Assembly (NCBI GenBank): GCA_937899715.1
Contig: CALCNX010000084.1
Coordinates: 1-64,000 of the forward strand
Length of the DNA stretch: 64,000 bases
Origin: an uncultured bacterium
Lineage (GTDB): Bacteria; Bacteroidota; Ignavibacteria; Kapaibacteriales; UBA4661
Direction: 5' to 3'
Under the pieces are notes generated by a model, which was given only the letters and a program-made list of their open reading frames with translations, was not told where the DNA came from and made no database searches. Shown piece after piece: positions 26,670-35,517 of the stretch (position 1 is the stretch's first letter; the number at the start of each line of letters is the position of its first letter). The position numbers were made by a program, and so were the translations under genes.

Positions 26670-27119
26670 ATGAGCCTTCCCCAAAAATATACGAATGACG
26701 AGATGGAACGCATCTTGCAACGCGCTCTGGCAAAAACTTCTTCCGGCAATGTTTCGCGCGAACAGCTTATGGAAGTGGCAAAGGAGTTGGGTTTGTCGGA
26801 TGCTGCTATTGAACAGGCAATCCGCGATGAAATTGCATTCGGTGGTGTGGAAGAAGCAAAACAAGAATGGCTTGAAAAGCGACGCACAGACTGGAAGTCG
26901 CACCTTCTCTGGTATGTGGGTGTCAATGCACTCACGATGGGGCTGAATTTCATGCAGGAGGACGGTCATTTTACATGGGCACTCTGGATGCTTTTCGGCT
27001 GGGGAATCGGGATGGTTTCGCACACAGTAGATACCTTTTTCCCTAATCAAAAAAAGCTCGAAAAAGGAGCACGGAAGATTCTGCGCAAACGCGGTAAATA
27101 CAACGAACTTGGAGAATAA
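26670..27119 (+). CDS. 2TM-domain protein
   Basis: The product has 149 residues. The N-terminal half is a soluble helical domain (EMERILQRALAKTS, REQLMEVAKELGLSDAAIEQAI) that resembles a small HTH-like or SHOCT-type segment. The C-terminal half matches the Bacteroidota 2TM domain: WKSHLLWYVGVNALTMGLNF and FTWALWMLFGWGIGMVSHTVDTF, followed by a basic tail. Such proteins sit in the inner membrane with both ends inside. The role is unknown, and its place between hisH and hisF looks accidental. Confidence 0.6.
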   Translation: MSLPQKYTNDEMERILQRALAKTSSGNVSREQLMEVAKELGLSDAAIEQAIRDEIAFGGVEEAKQEWLEKRRTDWKSHLLWYVGVNALTMGLNFMQEDGHFTWALWMLFGWGIGMVSHTVDTFFPNQKKLEKGARKILRKRGKYNELGE

Positions 27120-27170
27120 GTACATCACCCCGCTCCTCTGAACCAACTCAATTAACAACGAACACATTTC

Positions 27171-27956
27171 ATGCTCAAACGCCGCTTAATTCCAAAACTC
27201 CAAATGAAGCAAAGTCGCTTCGGCACTGAACAAATGGTGCTTGTAACGACCGTGCAGTTCGATAAAGTCGTCGAAGTCGGCGACCCGGTGTCGCAAGCAA
27301 AAATCTATCAAGCGCAAGCCGCCGACGAACTCATTTTTCTCGACCTTGACGCTACGCCTCATTCGCGCAAACCGATGGCACAGATTATGCGCAAAGCTGC
27401 CGAAGAAATTTTTATGCCCATGACTATTGGTGGCGGAGTGAAAACACTCGCAGATTTCCGGCTCATGCTGGAAAACGGTGCCGATAAAGTCGCTATCAAT
27501 ACCGCAGCCGTCGAAACACCAACACTCATTACGGAAGCCTCCGAACGCTTCGGAGCGCAATGCGTGGTGGTGAGCATTGATTTCAAACAAGATGAGACCG
27601 GCAAATATACGGTCTGGACGCGCTGCGGTAAGGAGCAAACCAATCTCGACCCACTCGAATGGGCGCAGCAAGCCGAAGCGCTCGGCGCAGGCGAACTTCT
27701 TATCAGTTCCATTGACCGCGACGGTACGCGCAAAGGACTGGATGTAGAAATGACGCGCCGTGTGGCTGAGAATGTTTCCATTCCCGTCATTGCGGCGGGT
27801 GGCTGCGGTGTGGCGGCAGATTTCATTAACGGGTTCATCGAAGGCAAGGCGGATGCGGTGTCGGCAGGAACGTACTTTTGTTTCCAAGACCAGAACCCGA
27901 TGCAGACGCGCGCCCACATTGCAAATGCCGGAATCCCCATTCGACTCCATACCTAA
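27171..27956 (+). CDS. hisF: HisF-like cyclase/ammonia-channel subunit, divergent at the first catalytic Asp
   Basis: This 261-residue TIM barrel is related to the HisF subunit of imidazole glycerol phosphate synthase. Conserved blocks are DELIFLDLDAT, MTIGGGVKTLADF, GADKVAINTAAVE, VVSIDFKQD (second catalytic Asp retained), LISSIDRDGTRKGLD and IAAGGCGV. In classical HisF the N-terminal strand ends in CLDVKDGRVVKG, with catalytic Asp11; here the matching stretch is KLQMKQSRFGT, so that Asp is Gln. Together with its pseA/hisH context this fits a paralogue that works as ammonia conduit for sugar amidination rather than histidine synthesis. That role is an inference. Confidence 0.85.
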   Translation: MLKRRLIPKLQMKQSRFGTEQMVLVTTVQFDKVVEVGDPVSQAKIYQAQAADELIFLDLDATPHSRKPMAQIMRKAAEEIFMPMTIGGGVKTLADFRLMLENGADKVAINTAAVETPTLITEASERFGAQCVVVSIDFKQDETGKYTVWTRCGKEQTNLDPLEWAQQAEALGAGELLISSIDRDGTRKGLDVEMTRRVAENVSIPVIAAGGCGVAADFINGFIEGKADAVSAGTYFCFQDQNPMQTRAHIANAGIPIRLHT

Positions 27957-28022
27957 AGTATCGGATTTGAGAACACGTTGAGAGACGAAAACCCTTGTAG
28001 ATACCTTTTTGACCAGAATTGT

Positions 28023-29024
28023 ATGCGCCAAACACGACTATTGTTGATGATACTTGCTGCGGCTCTCGTGGCACAGATGAGCCTTTTTGCGCAAGATGTA
28101 CGCGTTCGTGCCGTGCTGGACACCACCGCCCTGCGTATTGGCGAGCAGACCGCGCTACGGCTCTCCATCGAACACGCGCCCGGCGTAGTGGTGCAATTCC
28201 CCTTTATTGCCGATTCTCTCGTGAGCCGTGTGGAAGTAGTTGACCGCACCGCCATTGATTCCTCTCAGCAAGGAAACGGAAGTGTTCTGGAGCGCCAATC
28301 CTTTACCATCACATCGTTTGAAGAGGGGTTGTACAATCTTCCCGCGCTCACGTTCACCTATCGCAAGCCCAACGACCCCGCAGAATATAGCATCCAAACG
28401 CAAACGATTGCCCTTGCCGTCACAGGCGTTCCGCTTGCACAAAACCCCGATTCAAGCGGCACAGCGCCGGAGAACAAAGAAAACATACGCGACATCAAAC
28501 CGCCGCTCTCCGTGCCTCGTACCTTCATGGAAGTAGCGCCGTATCTGGCTGTAGCACTTGCCGTCGTTGGAGGAATTATCTGGGCAATTTGGTACATTCG
28601 GAAGCGGCGCAAGAATGCTCCGACTGCGGTTGCCATCAAAAACGTTCCACAGCGTCCTGCGTATGAAATCGCAATGGAAGCTCTGGATCGCCTCCGCGAG
28701 GAGCGCCTGTGGCAAAATGGCGCTGTGAAGGAATACCACACGCGGCTCACAGATATTCTGCGGGTGTACGTGGAAGATACTTTTCACGTTACCACACTGG
28801 AAGCCACGACGGACGAGATTCTTACTGAACTCCGCACAACGTCATGCCCGCCGGGAACAGTCGAAATGCTGCGTGCCGTATTGGAAAAAGCCGATATGGT
28901 CAAATTCGCACGCTACGAGCCGCTTGCCGACGAGAACGAACGCAGTATCAGGCTTGCAACGGAACTTGTCCAAATCACCGCACTTAAAGAACAAACAACA
29001 AAAGAACAAGCAATAAGCGCATAA
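28023..29024 (+). CDS. BatD-like/DUF4381-type membrane protein
   Basis: The product has 333 residues. A signal peptide (LLLMILAAALVAQMSLFAQ) precedes an extracytoplasmic beta domain with the BatD-like phrase DTTALRIGEQTALRLSIE. One transmembrane helix follows (VAPYLAVALAVVGGIIWAIWYI), and then a cytoplasmic helical domain (YEIAMEALDRLREERLWQNGAVKEYHTRLTDI) typical of DUF4381 proteins in Bat (Bacteroides aerotolerance)/MoxR loci. Such proteins act with VWA-domain proteins in the envelope; a BatA-like gene lies 8.4 kb away at 37.4 kb. The start at 28023 is the first residue of the signal peptide. Confidence 0.75.
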   Translation: MRQTRLLLMILAAALVAQMSLFAQDVRVRAVLDTTALRIGEQTALRLSIEHAPGVVVQFPFIADSLVSRVEVVDRTAIDSSQQGNGSVLERQSFTITSFEEGLYNLPALTFTYRKPNDPAEYSIQTQTIALAVTGVPLAQNPDSSGTAPENKENIRDIKPPLSVPRTFMEVAPYLAVALAVVGGIIWAIWYIRKRRKNAPTAVAIKNVPQRPAYEIAMEALDRLREERLWQNGAVKEYHTRLTDILRVYVEDTFHVTTLEATTDEILTELRTTSCPPGTVEMLRAVLEKADMVKFARYEPLADENERSIRLATELVQITALKEQTTKEQAISA

Positions 29025-29060
29025 TTGCTTGCACACACCACTCTTACCACCAGCAACACT

Positions 29061-29264
29061 ATGGATGCCAAATCTTTCCACTACGAAGTTTTTTTCAAAG
29101 GTGGCGACACTCTCAGCGTTGAGGGCTATTTGCACGTCGGACGAGAATCCCACCTCATCTACGAAAGCACGGCGCAAGGTTCCAAAATCGTTGCCGTAAT
29201 TTCCTCCGTAGAATGTCAAGCTATTGTCCGCAAAGATGCACTGCTGGACGCATCGGGCGATTAA
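29061..29264 (+). CDS. Small hypothetical protein
   Basis: This 67-residue protein has a beta-strand pattern (FHYEVFFKGGDTLSVEGYLHVG, HLIYESTAQGSKIVAVISS) and no signal or membrane segment. The ATG at 29061 is preferred over an upstream start. It follows the BatD-like gene by 36 bp, is probably co-transcribed, and is not recognised. Confidence 0.5.
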   Translation: MDAKSFHYEVFFKGGDTLSVEGYLHVGRESHLIYESTAQGSKIVAVISSVECQAIVRKDALLDASGD

Positions 29265-29284
29265 GCACGCCCAAACGCGACTGC

Positions 29285-30328
29285 TCACAAGTCCATCTGC
29301 ACAATTCGCTCCGCAATTATATTTGCAGCGATAGACGGCGCGTCTAACTGGCAAATAGTCTTGGGGTCGCGCCGCTTTAGTCCTCTGGTATAGGTGGAAT
29401 CGTAATATCCGAGTGTAACTTCCGCGCACCGTGCCATATCGCCCACATCCAGCGCTGCAAGTGCTTCTTTCGTTGCTGCGCCGCCCAAACGTTTCTGAAT
29501 TCTTAGCACTGACTCTGTTAGCTCATCGTTTGTAAACTCACCATAGATTTCTGTCAAATATCGCACACGCTCCACCGTAGGCACTTCCACAATGAGTGTC
29601 TTTGCCACGCGCATCTGCTCCCAGAGCGGCGCAGGAATCATGAGCCTTCCCACCATGCGGCTTTCATCCTCAATCCAAACGCGGCGTGAAGCATCCATCT
29701 CCCACAGTGCCGTACCAATGCGGTTTTCAAATTCTTCCTGCGTTGGTGGCGGTTCTTCGCCAAGTGCCCCGAATGCAGAGCCTTTGTGATGAGCCAGTGC
29801 TTCGAGGTCAAGTATTTGCTCGCCCCGCGCTTGGAGCGCTTGCAAAATTGCCGTTTTTCCCGAACCCGTTTTTCCGCCCAGAATCCTGATTTCACGAGGC
29901 TTTTCGATGGTGTCCAGCGCTAAACGCCGATACGCTTTGTAGCCGCCGCGCAGCGTGAAAACTTTATACCCCACCAAGTCCAGAAGCCACGCCACGCTGC
30001 CGCTCCGCATACCGCCGCGCCAGCAGTGGACGAGCAACGTTTTGGAGCTAGCGAATGCAGATGCAGCATTGATGCGCTCTGCGGCTTCCACAAGTGAGCG
30101 CATTTTCACGCCGACCATATCCAAACCCAGCATAATGGCGGCTTCGCGCCCTTGCTGTTTGTACGCCGTGCCAACGATGACGCGCTCTTCATTCGTGAAA
30201 AGCGGAAGATTATGCGCGTCGGGCAAATGCGCACGGTCGTATTCCGCCGGAGTACGCACATCCAGAATGGGCGCTCCCGTTTCGCGGGCAAGCGCGAGAA
30301 ACCGCTCTATTGCTAAAGATTCGACCAT
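29285..30328 (-). CDS. mnmH: tRNA 2-selenouridine synthase
   Basis: MnmH (SelU/YbbB) replaces sulfur by selenium, via a geranylated intermediate, at the wobble 2-thiouridine of certain tRNAs. The N-terminal rhodanese domain has its active Cys102 in VHCWRGGMRSG. The C-terminal P-loop ATPase-like domain has GGKTGSGKTAIL at 151-162 and WIEDESRMVG. The ATG at 30328 has GGAG four bases upstream on this strand and gives 347 residues, the usual size; a longer frame reaches into the promoter region of comM. No selD was seen here. Confidence 0.9.
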   Translation of the reverse strand: MVESLAIERFLALARETGAPILDVRTPAEYDRAHLPDAHNLPLFTNEERVIVGTAYKQQGREAAIMLGLDMVGVKMRSLVEAAERINAASAFASSKTLLVHCWRGGMRSGSVAWLLDLVGYKVFTLRGGYKAYRRLALDTIEKPREIRILGGKTGSGKTAILQALQARGEQILDLEALAHHKGSAFGALGEEPPPTQEEFENRIGTALWEMDASRRVWIEDESRMVGRLMIPAPLWEQMRVAKTLIVEVPTVERVRYLTEIYGEFTNDELTESVLRIQKRLGGAATKEALAALDVGDMARCAEVTLGYYDSTYTRGLKRRDPKTICQLDAPSIAANIIAERIVQMDL

Positions 30329-30366
30329 GATGCTCCAAAGAATTGTTCCGTGGTGTAATGCGCTCT

Positions 30367-30401
30367 TTTGTGGCGTTTTTACGAGAAAATGTGTAGATTT
30401 G
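30367..30401 (+). promoter_or_regulatory. Promoter for comM
   Basis: TTTG at 30367-30370 and TAGATTTG at 30394-30401 are separated by 23 bp. The start codon is 45 bp downstream. The element sits in the gap between the divergent mnmH and comM genes. Confidence 0.5.
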
Positions 30402-30445
30402 CCGCTACAAACATACCATTTCTTACTCATACTCCCTACTTGCTC

Positions 30446-31987
30446 ATGTTTTCACGGCTCCGCACTGCCTCTACGCTTGGCGTGGGCGCGTTTTTGGTCG
30501 AAATCGAAACACATCTTGAGAATGCACTTCCGGCGTTTGTGGTTGTAGGCTTGCCGGATTCAGCCGTGAAAGAGTCGCGCGAGCGCGTCTCGGCAGCTAT
30601 TAAAAATTCGCACTTCGTCTTTCCGAATAAAAAAATTACCGTGAATCTGGCTCCGGCAGACGTGCGCAAGGAAGGTAGCGCCTTCGACTTACCGATTGCC
30701 GTTGGTATTTTGAAATCGCTCGGCATCGTTTCCAATCAAGACCTCGATAAAACCTTGATTCTGGGCGAGCTTGCACTCGACGGCACACTCCGCCCCGTAC
30801 ACGGAGCATTGCCGATTGCGATTACTGCCAAAACCGAAGGATTGTCCCGTGTGATTCTGCCTGCGCAAAATGCCGACGAAGCCGCCGTTGTGAGTGGCGT
30901 GGAGATTATTCCTGTGCAGTCCCTCCGCGAAACAATCGAATATCTGAACGGTGAAAGCAGCATTACACCTCGTTTCATTGACCCCGCGACGCTGTTCAAT
31001 CGCAAAGAGACCTATTCGGTGGACTGGAACGACGTGAAAGGGCAGGAAAACGCCAAACGCGCTTTGGAAGTGGCGGCTGCGGGCGGACACAATGCAATAA
31101 TGGTCGGTGCGCCCGGAAGCGGCAAAACGATGATTGCCAAGCGCCTTTCGACAATTCTGCCACCGCTCACGCTCGACGAAGCCCTTGAAACCACAAAGAT
31201 TCATTCGGTCGTGGGTTTGCTGCCTGAAAACGATGCGCTTATCACGGTGCGCCCTTTTCGTGCGCCGCACCACACCATATCGGATGCGGCACTTGTGGGC
31301 GGCGGCGTAGGCGTGGCACGTCCGGGAGAAATTTCGCTGGCGCACCACGGGGTGCTGTTTATGGATGAGCTACCGGAATTTGCCCGGAACGTGCTGGAAG
31401 TGCTGCGTCAGCCGCTTGAAGACAGGCGTATCACGATTTCCCGCACAAAGCAAACGATTGAATATCCGGCAAATTTCATGCTTATCTGCTCCATGAATCC
31501 CTGCCCTTGCGGAAATTTTGGCAATCCACAACACGAGTGTTCATGCACTCCGCAACAGATTCAGCGGTACATGGCAAAAATATCGGGACCGCTCCTAGAC
31601 CGCATTGATATTCACGTGGACGTTATGCCTGTCAAATACGATGACCTTTCGTCCGTGCGGCAAGGCGAGACTTCCGACCAAGTGCGCGAGCGGGTTGTGC
31701 GGGCGCGTGAGATTCAAAAGCGGCGTTTTGCACGGCGCAAAGGCATTCACAAAAATGCCGATATGAGTTCTCAAGACCTGCGTAAATACTGTGCTCTGGA
31801 CGCAGACGGCGAAGCACTGATGAAAAAAGCAATGACCGTGATGGGCTTCTCGGCACGAGCATTTGACCGTATCTTGAAGGTAGCCCGCACCATTGCTGAC
31901 TTGGCAGACCGCGACAATATCTTGCCGCAGCACATCAGCGAGGCAATTCAGTATCGGAGTTTAGACCGCCAGTATTGGAATGCGTGA
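30446..31987 (+). CDS. comM: YifB/ComM-family Mg-chelatase-like AAA+ ATPase
   Basis: The 514-residue product is full length for the family. The N-terminal ChlI-like domain (PAFVVVGLPDSAVKESRERVSAAI; LAPADVRKEGSAFDLPIA) is followed by an AAA+ core with Walker A GAPGSGKTMIAKR, Walker B GVLFMDELPEF and sensor NPCPCGNFG, then a C-terminal helical lid with the RQ..S.R pattern. ComM is a hexameric helicase that promotes branch migration when natural-transformation DNA is integrated. It is cytoplasmic. The AlbA_2 regulator follows by 9 bp. Confidence 0.9.
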   Translation: MFSRLRTASTLGVGAFLVEIETHLENALPAFVVVGLPDSAVKESRERVSAAIKNSHFVFPNKKITVNLAPADVRKEGSAFDLPIAVGILKSLGIVSNQDLDKTLILGELALDGTLRPVHGALPIAITAKTEGLSRVILPAQNADEAAVVSGVEIIPVQSLRETIEYLNGESSITPRFIDPATLFNRKETYSVDWNDVKGQENAKRALEVAAAGGHNAIMVGAPGSGKTMIAKRLSTILPPLTLDEALETTKIHSVVGLLPENDALITVRPFRAPHHTISDAALVGGGVGVARPGEISLAHHGVLFMDELPEFARNVLEVLRQPLEDRRITISRTKQTIEYPANFMLICSMNPCPCGNFGNPQHECSCTPQQIQRYMAKISGPLLDRIDIHVDVMPVKYDDLSSVRQGETSDQVRERVVRAREIQKRRFARRKGIHKNADMSSQDLRKYCALDADGEALMKKAMTVMGFSARAFDRILKVARTIADLADRDNILPQHISEAIQYRSLDRQYWNA

Positions 31988-31996
31988 GGTATAATT

Positions 31997-33895
31997 ATGC
32001 AAAAAACAGCAAAAGAACTTCTTGAAGAATTGAATCTCTTGGATGAATCCGACCATATCGAAGCAAAAGAGGCTTCCAATGGCATCGGTAAGTCTTTTTG
32101 GGAAACTGTCTGCGCCTTCGCAAATGAGCCAAACCTAGGTGGCGGATATATCGTTTTGGGTGTGCAGCAGAATGAAACACTGTTTTCTCCGATTTACGCA
32201 GTCGTTGGCGTGAATAATCCTGATAAAATCCAACGCGACATTGCGACGCAATCTGCCACCATGTTCAACATACCAATTCGACCACAAATCTCTGTGGAGG
32301 CTCTTGGCGATAGAACTGTTGTGATTGTGTATGTGCAAGAAGCAGAGCCTTCACAAAAGCCGATATTTATCACAAATATCGGATTACCGAGAGGTGCATT
32401 TCGTAGAATCGGCTCGACAGACCAGCGTTGTCAGGATGATGATTTAGCAGTGTTCTATCAGTCGCGCCATACAACTTTCTATGACGCAACATTGCTCAAA
32501 GACGCACATTTGCAGGATATTGACCTCGGTGCACTCAATGAATATCGCAAACTTCGCGCGGAGGTGAATCCCGGTGCAAGTGAATTAGAGCTTTCAGACG
32601 AAGAATTATTGAGAGCCTTGCGATGTCTAGAATCGGATGCGACAGCAATACTGCGTCCTACTGTTGCCGGTATTGTGTTATTTGGCAGTACTGCCGCGCA
32701 AAGGCGCTTAATGCCATCTATTCGTATTGATTATATGCGAATGCCGGGAAATGAGTGGATATCAGACCCTCTGTATCGTTTTCAGGGGATGGAGGCGCGA
32801 GGACCGCTTCTTTCCGTGCTGAGACGCATAGAAACGGCTATTTGGGAAGATATTGGCAAAACATTTTATCTACCGGAACATAGTTTACAGAGTATTGAAA
32901 CGCCAATTATTTCCAGTCGAATTATTCGTGAAGCCCTCACTAATGCCCTTATGCACCGAAGTTATCAAGTACAAAGTAGTGTGCAGGTGATTCGTTATGC
33001 TAATCGCTTAGAAATTCGCAATCCGGGATTTTCACTCGTTGCACCCGAAAAATTAGGTGAACCCGGCTCTGTCAGGCGCAATCCTTTTATTGCGGAAGTT
33101 TTGCACGACATCAATATCGCAGAGACAAAAGGAACAGGCATCCCCACAATGAGGAAACTTATGCGTGAAGCAAATTTAGAGCCGCCTTTTTTTGAATCAA
33201 AACGCGATACCAATCAGTTTGTTTCTACATTTCTCTTTCACCATCTGCTTTCTCCACACGATTGGCAGTGGCTAGGACACTTTCAATCACATAATCTCAC
33301 CTCTGATGAAGCACGAGCGTTGATATATGTACGCGAAGTAGGGGAAATTGATAATGGTACGTACAGAACACTTAATAGTGCCGATACACTTGATGCAAGC
33401 AAGCATTTACGGCGTTTACGAGATGTGCGAATTTTAGAGCAGCACGAAAAAGGACGTTCAACGTATTACGTCGGCGGCGAGCGCTTTACAGAAGCACTGA
33501 CAAGATGGGAACCTACTAACCTCGACGAGAAACCTACTAACCTCGACGAGAAACCTACTAACCTCACTGAAAAATCCGAAGACTTGAACGAGAAACCTAC
33601 GAACCTCGAAATACCCGAATTTGTCAAACAGATTACACAAGGATTGTCAAGAAGGTCGAGCAATGAGGAGATACGCCGTATGATTACGTTATTATGCGCT
33701 TCAAATCCACTTACAGCGAGGATGCTGGCTATGTACTTAAATCGTAATCTCCGTAATCTATCGCGCGAATACTTGCAACCCATGATTCAAGAAGGTATTT
33801 TGGAATATACAATACCTGAAACGCCCAATCACGCTCGGCAGGCATATCGCACCGTTCAATCACACGCATTCATACCAGAAAAATCAACACCATGA
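31997..33895 (+). CDS. AlbA_2/Schlafen-type ATP-binding regulator (RecG-like helicase C-terminal family)
   Basis: The product has 632 residues. The N-terminal AlbA_2 (Schlafen AlbA) domain spans about residues 12-140 (HIEAKEASNGIGKSFWETVCAFAN, GGGYIVLGVQQN). A central HATPase_c_4-type region follows (REALTNALMHRSYQ; IRNPGF; GTGIPTMRKLM). A winged-helix part (RTLNSADTLDASKHLRRLRDVRILEQHEKGR) precedes a spacer of five near-identical PTNLDEK units, and the protein ends in another winged-helix-like domain. Such proteins are annotated as transcriptional regulators or RecG-like helicases and often sit in defence or accessory regions; the target is unknown. The stop overlaps the era start by ATGA. 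Confidence 0.75.
   Translation: MQKTAKELLEELNLLDESDHIEAKEASNGIGKSFWETVCAFANEPNLGGGYIVLGVQQNETLFSPIYAVVGVNNPDKIQRDIATQSATMFNIPIRPQISVEALGDRTVVIVYVQEAEPSQKPIFITNIGLPRGAFRRIGSTDQRCQDDDLAVFYQSRHTTFYDATLLKDAHLQDIDLGALNEYRKLRAEVNPGASELELSDEELLRALRCLESDATAILRPTVAGIVLFGSTAAQRRLMPSIRIDYMRMPGNEWISDPLYRFQGMEARGPLLSVLRRIETAIWEDIGKTFYLPEHSLQSIETPIISSRIIREALTNALMHRSYQVQSSVQVIRYANRLEIRNPGFSLVAPEKLGEPGSVRRNPFIAEVLHDINIAETKGTGIPTMRKLMREANLEPPFFESKRDTNQFVSTFLFHHLLSPHDWQWLGHFQSHNLTSDEARALIYVREVGEIDNGTYRTLNSADTLDASKHLRRLRDVRILEQHEKGRSTYYVGGERFTEALTRWEPTNLDEKPTNLDEKPTNLTEKSEDLNEKPTNLEIPEFVKQITQGLSRRSSNEEIRRMITLLCASNPLTARMLAMYLNRNLRNLSREYLQPMIQEGILEYTIPETPNHARQAYRTVQSHAFIPEKSTP
33509..33612 (+). repeat. 21-bp coding tandem repeats (PTNLDEK units)
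   Basis: About five consecutive 21-bp units (gaaacctactaacctcgac with variations) encode seven-residue repeats in the linker of the AlbA_2 protein. They keep the frame, so unit gain or loss would alter linker length without disrupting the protein. Confidence 0.75.
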
Positions 33896-34914
33896 CCACA
33901 TCCCCCCATTCCGGCTTCGTCGCTATCATCGGCGAACCCAACGTCGGCAAATCAACGCTGATGAACGCGATGCTCGGCACGAAACTTTCCATCGTGTCGC
34001 CCAAGCCGCAGACCACGCGCCGCAGCGTTCTCGGCATTTTCACCGAAGGCACCGAAGAAAGCGGTACGCAAATTGTCTTCTTCGATACGCCCGGCATCTT
34101 GTCCAAAGCCACCTATGAGCTGCACCGCTCTATGCTGGACTTTGTGAAAACTTCCGTCGAAGGTGCAGACGCTATCTTGATTGTCGTGGATGTGCTGAAA
34201 CTCGTGGAAAAACCAAAGCCGGAGAAACAAAAGTCCGCACAACACCCCAACGCAAAAACCCAAGCGGGCAAAACCGCCAGCGTAAAAGCCGAAGAGCGCG
34301 GCGCAAAAGCGCTCCAAACACTGATGATGCGCCTTCAAATGCGCCTCGAAACGGTGGACAAGCCGATTATTATTGCGCTCAATAAAATGGATGCTCTGGG
34401 CGACAAAAAGCTCGCGCTGCCCGTCATGGATGCGCTCATGAAGCTGCCTTTCGTCAAGCACGTTGCGCCGATTTCCGCACTGGAAAATAAGTATGTGGAT
34501 GAACTTCTGCTCAAGATGAAAGAATTTATACCGGAGCATGAATTTTTCTACGATGCGGAAATGCTTTCCACACAGCCGCAGCGCTTCTTTGTAAGCGAAC
34601 TTATCCGCGAGGTGATTTTCATGCGCTACCGCGAAGAAATACCGTACTCGACCGAAGTAGGTATCGTGGAATTTAAGGAGCGTGAACGCGGAAAATGGTA
34701 TATTTCGGCGGATATTACTGTGGAGCGCGACACGCAAAAGCAAATCCTCATCGGCAAAGGTGGCTCTTCGCTGAAAGAGACCGGAAGCCTTGCGCGAAAA
34801 GCAATAGAGAGTTATTTGGAATGTCGTGTTTTTCTGGAACTCTTCGTGAAAGTCCGTGAAGACTGGCGGAATAGTTCGGCGCACCTGCGGTCGTTTGGGT
34901 ATGGGCAGAAGTAA
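33892..34914 (+). CDS. era: GTPase Era
   Basis: Era is an essential GTPase that binds 16S rRNA and helps 30S ribosome maturation. G motifs visible are G1 GEPNVGKST (14-22), G3 DTPG (65-68) and G4 NKMD (164-167). The C-terminal KH domain contains IGKGGSSLKETGSLARKAIE. At 340 residues it is about 40 longer than usual. The extra part is a lysine/alanine-rich segment (about 105-148) between G3 and G4, close to the surface loops of the G domain. It starts in an ATGA overlap with the upstream regulator gene. Confidence 0.93.
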   Translation: MTTSPHSGFVAIIGEPNVGKSTLMNAMLGTKLSIVSPKPQTTRRSVLGIFTEGTEESGTQIVFFDTPGILSKATYELHRSMLDFVKTSVEGADAILIVVDVLKLVEKPKPEKQKSAQHPNAKTQAGKTASVKAEERGAKALQTLMMRLQMRLETVDKPIIIALNKMDALGDKKLALPVMDALMKLPFVKHVAPISALENKYVDELLLKMKEFIPEHEFFYDAEMLSTQPQRFFVSELIREVIFMRYREEIPYSTEVGIVEFKERERGKWYISADITVERDTQKQILIGKGGSSLKETGSLARKAIESYLECRVFLELFVKVREDWRNSSAHLRSFGYGQK

Positions 34915-34941
34915 ATATTTTCATCCATTTTTCTTGACACT

Positions 34942-35517
34942 ATGAAGTTGATACGCTGTGTTCTTCTTGGTTTCGTGCTTGTAACGTCCTTTGCATCTGC
35001 ACAGACGGATAGCACAGACCGTGCAAAAATGATAGGCTTACGATTTAGTTTTAATGGGCTGAATCTTGGTGGCGGCTTGGGCGGTAAGTATTGGCTTTCT
35101 TCGCAATCAGCTATTGCGGGTGGGTTGGGTTTTGTAGCGCGGTCTCACATTTCAGGAGATGCCGAAACAACATTCAATATTTTGGGACAATATGAATACC
35201 ATTTCTTATCCAAACCTCAGATCTCTCCGTATCTCGGAGGCGCTTTCAATCTCGGATTTGGCACTACCTACAATTCCCCTGTTGCTACTTTACGGCTTTT
35301 GCGCCCTTTTACCACCGTCGGTATTTCTGCCGTGATTGGAGTGGAGTTTTTTATCACACCTGCTATTTCCCTTGCAGGGCAACAAGCATTTACGGCTTCC
35401 TTCACGCGGCAAGATATATCTAGCCCCATGGTTCCTCAATTAACACTTGATGATTGGGAAGTAGGATTGGGAAGTAGTAGCCTGATTCTTCATGTCTATT
35501 TAGGACGTTTATGGTAG
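34942..35517 (+). CDS. Small outer-membrane beta-barrel protein, copy 1
   Basis: This 191-residue exported protein has a signal peptide (LLGFVLVTSFASAQ) followed by an eight-strand-barrel-like pattern of alternating aromatic and polar residues (GGGLGGKYWLSSQSAIAGGL, YEYHFLSKPQISPYLGGAF, VIGVEFFITPAISLAGQQ), ending in a strand that closes near LHVYLGRLW. It resembles the OmpA-like/OMP_b-brl class of small barrels. The next gene starts within its last codons and is of similar type. Confidence 0.7.
   Translation: MKLIRCVLLGFVLVTSFASAQTDSTDRAKMIGLRFSFNGLNLGGGLGGKYWLSSQSAIAGGLGFVARSHISGDAETTFNILGQYEYHFLSKPQISPYLGGAFNLGFGTTYNSPVATLRLLRPFTTVGISAVIGVEFFITPAISLAGQQAFTASFTRQDISSPMVPQLTLDDWEVGLGSSSLILHVYLGRLW

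Noticed and set aside
27186..28031. Long minus-strand frame (281 codons) opposite the HisF-like gene
   Set aside because: It is a shadow of the HisF gene; no motif and no plausible start.
33952..34884. Long minus-strand frame (310 codons) opposite era
   Set aside because: It is a codon-bias shadow of era; composition is His/Arg/Phe-rich with no domain.
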